DNA from: Saccoglossus kowalevskii
Lineage: Eukaryota > Hemichordata > Enteropneusta > Harrimaniidae
Reading direction: 5' to 3'
DNA: 11,136 bases
Assembly (NCBI RefSeq): GCF_000003605.2
Contig: NW_003155743.1
Coordinates: forward strand, 122,188-133,323
Part shown: piece after piece, positions 1 through 8,190 of the stretch
Layout of the letters: every line of letters starts with the position of its first letter
Numbering within the stretch: position 1 is the stretch's first letter
Translations under genes and position numbers: made by a program
The notes under the pieces: model-generated
Seen by the model: only the letters and a program-made list of their open reading frames with translations
Told to the model about the DNA's origin: nothing
The model's database searches: none

Positions 1-522
1 AACTTTACTACGCGTATCATTTGCGTATTTTGTCTTAAAAGGCTCTCATGTGATTTATCTACTGGAAAACAAGATTTAAAATATTTTATCGATAAATGAT
101 AATGATATTTCTGTAAATGCACTGTCAAGGGTGAAATAGTTATAATTTACAAAAGAAAAATGGTTTTATCGCGGATTAACGGTTACTAAAGGTGTTACCC
201 GGTTCAACAAACTGACCGTCCTGTCGATTGCCAGGCCAAGAATTATAAACAAACAAAAGCACTTTGTAGTATTGACGACTAAATCGTCCTACTGCCACAA
301 CGTTTGTGTTAGAGAAAAAAAAAAAAGAAGTTTCTAACTTCGAAAACAGCCAAAATCAGTAAACGAGGACACATTCGTCAGGTTCGAAAATCGAACACCT
401 GCATGGCAATGTTTTGGTGAGCGTCTTTGAAAGAAGTACCACTGTGACGCATCAACCAATCAACGACTAGAATAAGATCGCGTGGTGGTGATATATTCGT
501 AGAAATAGAACTCTGCCTGGAA
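1..522. other. Unannotated left flank, moderately CpG-containing
   Basis: No open reading frame or RNA gene is supported here. The stretch contains noticeably more CG dinucleotides than the following 1.2 kb, for example around positions 11-25, 170-235 and 360-520. It holds an A-rich run near 315-327, a short inverted repeat (GTTCGA, three bases, TCGAAC) at 382-396, and a CCAAT sequence at 456-460 next to a GTGACGCA at 444-451. These could be promoter-like, but each is short enough to occur by chance. No exon could be assigned. Confidence 0.4.
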
Positions 523-667
523 GATTGGACCAGCATAGCACTGAATGACATGGGAGGACCAGCGTAGCACTGAATGACATGGGAGGACCAGCGTAGCACT
601 GAATGACATGGGAGGGCCAGCCGAGCACTGAATGACAAGGAAGAGCCAGCGTAGCACTGAGTGACAT
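523..667. repeat. 29-bp minisatellite, five copies
   Basis: Five head-to-tail copies of a 29-base unit lie without gaps at 523-551, 552-580, 581-609, 610-638 and 639-667. Every copy contains a form of CCAGCGTAGCACTGAATGACA. Copies 2 and 3 are identical. Copies 1, 4 and 5 differ at a few bases, mostly near the array edges, as expected if the centre is the most recently expanded part. Because 29 is not a multiple of three, the array is open in all three minus-strand frames and gives spurious repetitive reading frames. It is more GC-rich than its surroundings. No function is evident. Confidence 0.95.
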
Positions 668-1943
668 AATCCCATTAGATAATTGATTGTAAACCTTTAG
701 ATTGAGATATAAATGTAGGTCTCAATCAGGTGACAATTCTTTGATATGAAATCAATTTATGATAATTATGCAATTTTAATACAGCCTAACAGCAAACCAA
801 TGTTCGAAAAAAAATTCTTTGTTTTGTTTTTTTTCATGTAGGAAAAAATAGGGTAAAAGTTGTGATTGGGATCTATGTATTTTTATTTTAACCCAATTTG
901 TTCACATCTAGAAAATTTACTGGTAGATTTTAAACAAATAAAGGACTGTTATGGAGAATATGTTCAAATTTTTACCTAAACAGTAGGAACCACAGAACAG
1001 TTGTGGCAGAAATAATCAGAAAATTGAAAATATCCTATTTTATTCTCACTGTCGTAATAACTCACTCAATCCATACAAAAGACTGTCACATCCAGTCAGC
1101 CATACAAGATATAGACTTCAATCTGCTTTGTAATCAAATAATTACATTCTAGAATATGAAAAAAATATTAGTTGAGGGAAACCAACCAACAGGTGATCCC
1201 CTGATAATCTATTGTAAAACAGAAAGACATTTCTGATGAAAATATAGCTTTCAACAAATAAATTATGCAGTACAGATAGTATTATGTTTTCATGTTAAAA
1301 TTACTATGTTTTTATAATAGCCCAAATTTTTTTTTCTGCACAAAATGTATAATTACATATTTTTTCCTTAAACTGTTTGAACTTTTAATTTCCTCAAATT
1401 GTAGTGGTCCATTTTTTTGCATTTTACTATAATTTCTTGGTTAATTTCGGCCCGAATTGATGTAATTTCGCATTTGCTATGATTTTGATAAAAAATACAG
1501 ACAAAATTAGGTGCGTATTTTTTTGTGAAAACTGATAAAAATTCGACTTGATTTTTCAGCTTTATTTCAAGGCTAAATGGTAGTATAACACATTGCTTTA
1601 AATTTCAATCACAACTTTTCAAATTTTAACATGTCATCGTTAAAAGCAAGATTTTGAACAGGAAGCCATAAAAGGTGATACCATCATGGGGAGAAAAAGG
1701 TTAATTAATTTAAAAGACACTTGTACAGGTATATTACTACTTAACGCCCCCAACTTCCCTGCAGCTAGAATGTATGACATTTTTATTTATCACTCCCATG
1801 TATAATGTAATAACATCACAATTGTGCTCGCATTTATTAAAATAATTCAAATAGGATCATTTTTTTTTATAGAATGATACACCATCAGAGCAGCAGCTGG
1901 GACAAATCTCAGTCCCATATACATGTACACACAACAAAAATAT
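668..1943. other. AT-rich stretch without recognisable genes
   Basis: Long A and T runs and frequent stops in all frames; no coding region is supported. The only structures seen are a 14-base inverted match (AAAAGTTGTGATTG at 855-868, its complement at 1606-1619) and a 6-base-arm hairpin (TGGGAC, eight bases, GTCCCA) at 1898-1917. The part from about 1430 to 1560 contains TTTCGC- and TTCGAC-type words reminiscent of the palindromic elements further right, but I could not align it to them. Confidence 0.5.
855..1619. repeat. Possible inverted-repeat-bounded element
   Basis: A perfect 14-base inverted repeat, AAAAGTTGTGATTG at 855-868 and its reverse complement at 1606-1619, brackets about 765 bases of AT-rich DNA. 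This could be the ends of a decayed DNA transposon. The similarity does not clearly extend beyond the 14 bases, no target-site duplication is evident, and a 14-base inverted match in 11 kb of AT-rich DNA could arise by chance. Confidence 0.15.
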
Positions 1944-2090
1944 TACTGTAAAATGTTTTATTTTAGCTGGAATTAATTTTCGCTGAGAAAAGATTTTTTG
2001 GTGTGTTTTGTTTCGAATTTATTTTCACTGATTTTTGACAAGTTGAATGTAAAATATTGAGAATATTCGCTGGATTTTATTTTCACTGAA
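1944..2090 (-). mobile_element. Palindromic MITE-like element, right end missing
   Basis: Starts with TACTGTAAAATG and continues with TTAGCTGGAATTAATTTTCG and GGAATTTATTTTCACTGATT-like sequence, then TTGACAAGTTGAATGTAAAA and GGATTTTATTTTCACT. This order matches the reverse complement of the element at 7695-7897. The match stops near 2090, where the complementary TATTTTACAGTA end would be expected, so the copy is truncated or diverged on that side. Such elements are short, non-coding and moved by an enzyme encoded elsewhere; nothing in this copy encodes protein. Confidence 0.75.
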
Positions 2091-2514
2091 TCATTCATTC
2101 AAAATCAAAATAAAAGCAGAATTTAACGAATAACAATGAAAGAGCGTGCCGATTCATTAGTTTTAGAAAACAAAGAAAACAGACATTTTCTTTCGTTTCT
2201 CCTTTGGCTATACACATAAAAAAGGTTAATACTGAAGAACACATCACAGTGCAAATAAGTTTATGATAGCTTTATTCTATATTTTTAGTCAAGTAGTGAG
2301 TGAGCACAGGCATAATTGCTCCTTCATACCTTTGCATGGTTGACTCTGGTAACCATAACAACATGATAAATATTTTATTATCATACTGCTCATATTGCTT
2401 GTCTTGCTTGAGTTTTAACCTGATATAACATACATATGACGTGCAAATGAAAGTGTCACCTACTTCAATGTAATGAATTAATTAATTAAATATTCCTTGG
2501 GTGTTCTCAAGTTT
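2091..2514. other. AT-rich spacer, nothing recognised
   Basis: No gene is supported. A perfect 8-base inverted repeat (AAAGAAAA, six bases, TTTTCTTT) lies at 2172-2193, and a run of AATT repeats lies around 2476-2490. Both are ordinary for AT-rich DNA. Confidence 0.4.
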
Positions 2515-3050
2515 AAGAAATATGTAAAGTTTGAGCATGAACGATCAACGTATTTACTAAAAATCAAAATGGCCAGCAGTCAGCCATTTTGAATCCAATC
2601 TGATGACCAAAATGATGTGCATCAAGGTCCCATAACAGGCAAAGTACATACAAAGTTAGAATGAAATCTGTCCATGCACAACCATGATCCAGAATTGCAG
2701 AAATGCTAGATTTTTATAAATTTTTAAAATTAAAATGGCTGCAATTCAAAAATCTTGAATCGGATCATCTAATAAATTAAATTAAATGTACATCATGTAT
2801 GTGTAACATGATTGTATGTAAAAAGTTTGAACGTCATCGGTGAAGGCATGTCGAACATCTACATGTAGCCCCCAGCACACCATTTTTGTCCACCAGTCAG
2901 CAATTTTGAATTTTATATAAAAAACAAAATGGTGTGCATCAAGGACACATAATGTCTGATGTTTGTACCAAGTTTGAACAAAATCCGTCATAACGCAATC
3001 AAGATTCGGTTCCCGAAATGCAAAAATGTTTCGTAATTTTGGTGAATTCT
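2515..3050. repeat. Degenerate array of ~125-170 bp repeat units
   Basis: Two better-preserved units align along their length. The first, from about 2571, has GGCCAGCAGTCAGCCATTTT, then ATGTGCATCAAGG, then an AAAGTTAGAATGAAATCTGT box. The second, from about 2887, has GTCCACCAGTCAGCAATTTT, then GTGTGCATCAAGG, then ACCAAGTTTGAACAAAATCC. Weaker copies of the AAGTTTGA box occur near 2525 and 2823, giving box spacings of about 124, 172 and 150 bases. The minus-strand frame at 2782-2991 falls inside this repeat and is not a gene. A related single unit lies at 8008-8150. Confidence 0.7.
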
Positions 3051-3444
3051 CATTTCAGATTTAATTTGATTAAAAAAGAAGAAAAACAACAATGGAAAAG
3101 TCACTTGACATAAAATGGTGGTGGAAAAAATATATATTTAATAACATCAGCAGTACAGTGTATAGGATTATGCACACATTTGAATCAAGAACTATAAAAC
3201 AGATTTTGCATTGAGTCTATGATCGACTGTTGTCTGGGGAGAAGAATAAGATCCAAGTCAAGAAAGGAAGTTATTTATTAATTACAATATTAATAATGAA
3301 TAATTATCATGAAAGGGTCAATTAATAAATCATAAAGAGTTATTAATAAATCTTATTATGTAATTTAAACTGTAATTCATATTGAGTTGCAGAGACAAGT
3401 TGGAATACACTATAATGACTTACCAGTAATATGTTAATTAAATA
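3051..3444. other. Very AT-rich spacer
   Basis: Dominated by TTAATAAATC-like words (for example around 3320-3355) and A or T runs. No gene or RNA was recognised. A pyrimidine-rich stretch ending in TTTCAG near 3058 resembles a splice acceptor, but no open frame follows it. Confidence 0.4.
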
Positions 3445-4370
3445 ATTAAGGTAGAGATGCAGGTTTGTGGGCACTTGTGAAATTTTTTTTTTTTTGCTTT
3501 TTATTATCCAAACAGTCTTGGCTATAGACTGTTAAAATTTTGTAGAATTGTGAATAGTGGAACATACTCAAAAAACGATTTTAAAATATAGATAACAGGT
3601 GCAAACATTCTCTCTTTTGAATGCTTAGCAAGATTTAGCAAGGCTGTACATAAATAATAAAAAGGAAACATGGTGAAAAAAAGAAATGCCGGGATCTCCA
3701 TATTATGCACTATATTTAACTTTTTACAAAACGATAATACATTCAAATTTGGAACTGTTACAGCCATTTTCATTATGAGCATTAGCAAACTTCTTACTGA
3801 ATGAATTGTTATGCAAATTAGCAATTATCTCAGCTTCTTTTTAGTGCACATCCTAGAACTTCAAAAAAAATAGCTCCTAGACGCTTTGACCTTTTGTTTT
3901 GAAATTTTCACAAATGATTGACAATGTGTTTATCTTCAAAACGCTGTTGGGGCATTGTTTTTGGTTGAACAGTGTTACAACAATCGTACAAACAACTAGC
4001 CTGGGTGTTAATTTATGCATAAACTTGAAGTGGTGAAATTTGAGCTGCTGCCCTGCAAAATTGACAACTGGTAGACAGTTTTCAAGACGGCACTTTCTTT
4101 ATAGTAAACAGATGTACCCATGAACCAATTTTGACAGAAAACAGAAGCATGGTTAAGCTAATTTTTTTTAAATCACTTTTGAGCAAAAAAGCACATTTTT
4201 GTGCATATTTCAAACTACAGTGTTCATAAAAAAAAAAATACTAACAAAATTTTAAAATTCATACAATAAACTTTCCGAAAATATATAGTTTTGTGGACAA
4301 GGGAGGTCATCTTGGTTTCCTAATTAACTAATTAAAATACCTGTCAGGTAAACTGCATCTCTACCCTAAT
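3445..4370. mobile_element. 926-bp element bounded by 18-bp inverted repeats
   Basis: ATTAAGGTAGAGATGCAG at 3445-3462 is matched in inverse orientation at 4353-4370 with one mismatch in 18. The interior is non-coding: the 100-codon minus-strand frame at 3522-3824 is AT-driven, rich in Phe, Leu and Ile, and matches no protein family I know. The interior also has a T-run near 3482-3495, an octamer ATGCAAAT at 3811-3818 and a hairpin (GCACA, TTTT, TGTGC) at 4191-4204. The simplest reading is a non-autonomous DNA transposon. A clear target-site duplication is not visible, because both flanks are AT-rich. Coincidental inverted ends remain possible. Confidence 0.5.
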
Positions 4371-5001
4371 ATGCACACATCTGTGATAAAAATGATCAAA
4401 TTGTTGCTTAGTATTGAAAATGCAAAATTTCATTTCATGTTGATTACTGTGTTTAGAAATATTGGTGGCACACGATTTAAGAATAGTCAGATAACACCAG
4501 AGACTCAGGTTTTTAGCAGTGAATGAATAAGAATCCACAGAACGATAAAAAAAAATATTTTGCAGAGGCTTGAAGAAGATTAATTCTACATCACGATTTT
4601 TCAAATCAATCAAATTTATCAGATGTACAACGCTACTACGTAAGCTACTGATACCGACTTTTCTACATTTGCAGCGGGAAAGTCAGGTACGTTTGACCAT
4701 ACCTTGAGCAGCAGCATTTAAGCGACATTTCTTATAAATAATAAAAACCTTTCAGCTCAAATTGATGAAAACCTTGGGCAAAAACTCTAAAGCTGTATTG
4801 TAGTATTATTAAATGTACATGGAGAGTCAGTAAAAAATATTGCTGAGAGCTGCCATCATAAAACCATAGAATGGTGCATTCCATTTATGGACGGGGGTGT
4901 CATGTTGATGTAAGGCATGGGCCCCAACTAACCCTTCACCAGTCGCCTATGGCAGATTATTTTGGAATTTGGTTAAAAAAAACATTTTCATCACAATGTT
5001 T
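4371..5001. other. Unannotated stretch
   Basis: No gene, RNA or repeat is confidently recognised. The minus-strand frame overlapping its left part (4344-4613) begins in the inverted-repeat end of the neighbouring element and resembles no known protein. Around 4862-4945 the composition becomes more balanced, with an imperfect hairpin near 4863-4890 and a GGGCCCC at 4920-4926, but no coding exon is apparent. Confidence 0.4.
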
Positions 5002-5437
5002 AAAATCAAAAAAAGCTTAGAAAGAACTCCCATGTGCTGAGAGTATTGGAGACACAATAAATATAATTCAAAATTACTTGTCATAGATAGTGATAGTGAT
5101 GGAAAAGCCGAAAACTAATAATGCAAATCAGAAAATTAATATGAACAGATTTTAATGGAAAACTAATGAGGTCTGCGCAATGTAACAGACCATCTATGTA
5201 CCAAGTTTTATTGAAATGTGATTGGAACCAAAAATCAAAGAAAGCTTAGAAAGAACTCCCATGTGCTGAGAGTATTGGAGACACATTAAATATAATTCGA
5301 AATTACTTAGCTGAAAACTAATTATGCAAATCAGAAAATTAATATGAACAGATTTTAGTGTAAAACTAATGAGGTCTGCGCAATGTAACAGAAAATCTAT
5401 GTTTCCAAGTTTAATTGAAATGTGATTAGAACCAAAA
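5002..5437. repeat. ~205-228 bp direct duplication at the array's left end
   Basis: The segment 5002-5229 is repeated almost exactly at 5231-5437. Both copies start with AAAATCAAA, contain AAAGAACTCCCATGTGCTGA and GAGTATTGGAGACACA, and end near GATTGGAACC or GATTAGAACC. The first copy carries about 23 extra bases (around 5082-5105, with GATAGTGATAGTGATGG, itself a short tandem repeat). These two units hold a block of about 75 bases that the other units of the array lack, so they are a distinct subtype that duplicated more recently. Confidence 0.85.
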
Positions 5438-6330
5438 AATTATGAATTATTATGCTTATTAGGGAATTAATATGAACAGATTTTTACCCCAAACTAATTA
5501 GGTTTGTACATTGTCCTAGAGCATCTTTGTACTAAGTTTCATTGAAATGGAATAATTAGTACTTTAGATATCAGTGTGAAAGCTTAAAATTGGTTAATTA
5601 TGCAAATTAGGTAATTAATATGTACAGGTTTTAACCCACAATTATCCAGGTTTGTCTATTGTCCTACAGCATCCATGTACATTCATTGATATGTGATGTT
5701 TAGTACCTGAGATATCAGTGTGAAAGTTGGTTAATTATGCAAATTAGGTGATTAATATGCACAAATATTTACCAGAAACTCATTGGGTCTGCATAATTCT
5801 AGATTCATTGAAATGTGATGATTAGTACTTTAGATATCAGTAGAAAAGCTGAAAATTAATTATGCAAATTATTTATTAATATGCACAATTATTTGCCCTA
5901 AAACTAATCAGGTCTTTGCATAGTCCTAAAGGATCTATGTACCAAGTTTCATTGAAATGCGATGATTAGTACTTGAGATACCCGTGGAAAAGCTGAAAAT
6001 TAACTAATTATGCAAATTAGGTGATTAATATGCACAAATATTTATCAGAAACAATCAATCTCTGCATAGTCCTCGAGTATGTAAGTACCAAGTTTCATTG
6101 AAATGTAATGCTCACTACTTATATCAAATGCTGAAAATTAATTAATTATGCAAATTAGGTAATTAATATGTACTGATATTACCATAAAACTATCAGGTCT
6201 GTGCAGTGTCATATGACATCTATGTACCAAGTTTCATTGAAATGTGATGATTAGTACTTGAGATATCAGTGGAAAAACCGAAAAATGACTAATCATTATG
6301 CAAATTAGGTAATTAGGTAATTTTTACCAA
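5002..6330. repeat. Degenerate tandem array with recurrent ATGCAAAT octamers
   Basis: Units of roughly 125-150 bases follow one another. Each has, in order, TTAATTATGCAAATTAGG, ATTAATATGCACA, an ACTAATCAGGTCTGTGCA-like part, CATCTATGTACCAAGTTTCA, then TTGAAATGTGATGATTAG and TACTTGAGATATCAGTGGAA. Exact ATGCAAAT octamers start at 5121, 5324, 5600, 5737, 5862, 6010, 6148 and 6298, with a variant (ATGCTTAT) at 5452. Copies differ by many point changes and small deletions, so the array is old. ATGCAAAT is the known POU-domain octamer, and TAATTA words beside it are homeodomain cores. Whether any copy is bound is unknown; the octamer may simply be part of an AT-rich repeat. Confidence 0.85.
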
Positions 6331-6390
6331 AAACAAATCAAAACCAAGCATTAGTTCAGAGCTATGTTTGTTTTTATTATTAGAGGATGC

Positions 6391-6551
6391 TTACGCACGT
6401 AATCATTCCATATTTGGAATTTGCATTTCCATATATGGTAGGATGAAAATACCCTGTAAAATACCGCAAAATTACGGCACGCTGTAACTTACGACATTTC
6501 AGTGACAGATGTATAATAATACAATTTACATTATGAGTTCATTGTGCAATG
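6391..6551. promoter_or_regulatory. Candidate cis-regulatory patch with two CArG boxes
   Basis: Two perfect CC(A/T)6GG sequences lie at 6408-6417 (CCATATTTGG) and 6429-6438 (CCATATATGG), exactly 21 bases apart. Between them is ATTTGCAT, the inverted octamer, at 6419-6426. Upstream is a TTACG-CA-CGTAA inverted repeat at 6391-6402. Downstream is CATTG-TG-CAATG at 6540-6551, which resembles a C/EBP-type site. CArG boxes are the established binding sites of SRF (MADS-box) proteins, and these two core sequences are typical functional forms. The patch directly follows the tandem array and has more CG dinucleotides than its neighbours. No transcript or start site can be shown, so a regulatory role is inference. 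Confidence 0.35.
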
Positions 6552-6685
6552 TAGGCATGCACATACTATATTAATTAATTCTATTAGAATCGGATAAACC
6601 AACGATTGCATTTATTGTATGCTGGACCATTAGGATATGACCGCTGTTATTTTATGTAGTAAATGATAACATAAAGAAATTTAGA

Positions 6686-6852
6686 TACTGTAAAATACAG
6701 TATTTTAGCTGGGATTAATTTTCGCTGAAAAGACATTTTGGGTGTTTTGTATGGAATTTATTCGCGAGTTGAATGTAAAATATAGGAAAAATAATTCCTT
6801 CAGCGAAAATAGCGAAAATTAATTCTAAGAGAAAATAAAGTATTTTACAGTA
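6686..6852 (-). mobile_element. Palindromic MITE-like element, complete
   Basis: Perfect 12-base terminal inverted repeats, TACTGTAAAATA at 6686-6697 and TATTTTACAGTA at 6841-6852, bound 167 bases. Complementarity continues inward imperfectly through GATTAATTTTCGCTG on the left and CGAAAATTAATTC on the right, so a single strand can fold into a long hairpin. The interior (GTATGGAATTTATTC, then GAGTTGAATGTAAAATATAG) matches the reverse complement of the element at 7695-7897, with a deletion. If TA is the duplicated target, the repeats proper are CTGTAAAATA. This fits the Tc1/mariner-like style of non-autonomous element, but the superfamily is not proven. Confidence 0.88.
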
Positions 6853-7694
6853 TTTGAATCGAATCCACTGCATAAAGCTATTGAGATTTTTCACTGCCTA
6901 ATATTGCCTTCTCTCCCTGTTTGTCAAGAGACAAGTTATTGACATATTAGAGTAGACAGTATTTCATCCTTATGTTACAAATAAAATAATTGGGGTAGTG
7001 ATGAGTAGTTAGTCCAATAGACATGTTTTCTCTCTCAGATTCAGTTTGCATGTATCAAATAATCTTATGTTCCTGTTCTAAGGAGCTGACACTATCAAAC
7101 AAGTTATATACAAGACACCGGGTCAAGTAGATAAGACGCACTTCAAGTGAAATTAGGTTATGAAGCAGAGAGACAGATTTCCTTTGGAAAGTAAATGCTG
7201 ATACGCAGAGTGATCAATCTCAACTCAGTTTGCAGTTATAATTTCAAACTCCTTTTCATCCTAGCTATATAGAAATAGACGTTTATCCTGGCTATAGAAA
7301 TAGACGCTCATTAACCGTGCTGTACATCTATAGCGGTTCTCAGCAAGGTGCTATTATACACTGTGTCACATAAGATACATCAACATCTAGGTGTCTATTA
7401 AAATCCCTGTGTGTTTCTAGGAATTAAATGCACACGGCAACATGCAATTGTCATTGCATTAATTTCATCATATATCATCCAAGATTGATGTAGAATACTT
7501 CAATACACACCACTGAAAGCACAAATGACATTGCAACCATTTTCAGATATCACAACAAAGGCATGAAAACAAGCCTTTTGCAATGCAGTCCCCATTGTGT
7601 ACTTAAAGATGATAAGCATATACCTAGGTTTAGACAAGAATTAGGTTGTTGGTTATAAAGTGAATAATGTATGGACAAGTCATTGTCAATAACA
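6853..7694. other. Unannotated stretch, weak exon-like signals only
   Basis: No gene is supported. Two pyrimidine-rich runs ending in AG resemble splice acceptors, one ending at 7038 and one at 7082. After the second, a short frame (7085-7147, stop at 7145-7147) reads 20 codons without homology that I recognise. A 25-27 base duplication lies at 7259-7310. The remainder is AT-rich and featureless. Confidence 0.35.
7259..7310. repeat. Two-copy ~26-bp tandem duplication
   Basis: TCCTAGCTATATAGAAATAG followed by ACGTTTA (7259-7285) is repeated as TCCTGGCTATAGAAATAGAC followed by GCTCA (7286-7310). The second copy lacks a TA dinucleotide present in the first. It looks like a small replication-slippage duplication. 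Confidence 0.8.
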
Positions 7695-7897
7695 TACTGT
7701 AAAATACTTTATTTTCGCTTGGAATTAATTTTCGCTGAAGAGACAATTTAGTGAAAATAAAATCCGGTGAATATACTTTTTTTCCTATATTTTACATTCA
7801 ACTTGTCAAAAATCAGAGAAAATAAATTCCATACAAAACAACCCAAAAGTCTTCTCAGCGAAAATTAATTCCAGCTAAAATAAAGTATTTTACATTA
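7695..7897 (+). mobile_element. Palindromic MITE-like element, best-preserved copy
   Basis: Begins TACTGTAAAATACTTTATTT and ends AAATAAAGTATTTTACATTA, giving terminal inverted repeats of about 50 bases with few mismatches. Both sides carry the GGAATTAATTTTCGCTGA core. The 203-base interior has GTGAAAATAAAATCC, CCTATATTTTACATTCAACT and GAAAATAAATTCCATACAAA. It encodes nothing. It serves as the reference for the family: the copies at 1944-2090 and 6686-6852 are in the opposite orientation, and 8698-8901 is in the same orientation. Flanking TA dinucleotides are consistent with a TA target. Confidence 0.9.
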
Positions 7898-8007
7898 GTT
7901 CTCGTTTGTATTATAGGTGGGAGATATCACATGACGACCAAGGTGACATTCATAATATCGATCGACATCAATGGGATATGGCTACGTAGAACTGTATTTG
8001 TTTAAAC

Positions 8008-8150
8008 AAGATGGCCGCCAGTCAGCCATTTTAAATTTGATAGTGACAAAAGTGCATGTGCATTTGTATAATGTCTGAATGGTGAAAATGTGTGATTTTG
8101 ATGAATTTTTGGTCTTAATATGGCTTTAATTCATGTTTTTGGCATCTACT
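8008..8150. repeat. Dispersed unit related to the 2515-3050 array
   Basis: AAGATGGCCGCCAGTCAGCC followed by ATTTTAAATTTGATAGTGAC matches the start of the unit at 2571 (GGCCAGCAGTCAGCCATTTT). It continues with GTGCATGTGCATTTGTATAA and TGTCTGAATGG, which parallels ATGTCTGATG in the unit at 2887. It ends with ATATGGCTTTAATTCATG, which parallels AAATGGCTGCAATTCAAA near 2732. It is a lone, diverged copy. AAGATGGCCGCC resembles a YY1 site, but its presence in a repeat makes that weak evidence of function. Confidence 0.65.
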
Positions 8151-8190
8151 ACTGCATATACGTGGTTGTCATGGGACAATAGACCATTTT

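Noticed and set aside
381-396. tRNA B-box or T-arm (GGTTCGA...)
   Set aside because: No matching A-box or cloverleaf around it; only a short inverted repeat.
523-667. CRISPR array
   Set aside because: The repeats are directly adjacent with no spacers, and the surrounding DNA is eukaryotic in character.
378-675. Three overlapping minus-strand frames of 66-86 codons
   Set aside because: They are different frames of the same 29-base minisatellite, with repeating peptides and no independent coding evidence.
2571-2590. YY1-type site in AAAATGGCCAGC
   Set aside because: Belongs to a dispersed repeat unit that also occurs at 8008 and 2887, so the motif is explained by the repeat.
2782-2991. 69-codon minus-strand frame
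   Set aside because: Lies inside a degenerate repeat array whose sister units do not keep the frame open.
3046-3058. Splice acceptor ending TTTCAG
   Set aside because: No open frame or donor site follows; such sequences are common in T-rich DNA.
3522-3824. 100-codon minus-strand frame
   Set aside because: AT-driven composition (Phe, Leu, Ile, Lys), no recognised domain, inside a putative non-autonomous element. Its hydrophobic stretch is expected from T-rich codons.
4191-4204. GCACA-TTTT-TGTGC hairpin as a terminator or small RNA
   Set aside because: Arms of only five bases in AT-rich DNA; no transcription unit nearby.
4344-4613. 89-codon minus-strand frame
   Set aside because: Starts in flanking AT-rich DNA and runs into an inverted-repeat transposon end; no protein family recognised.
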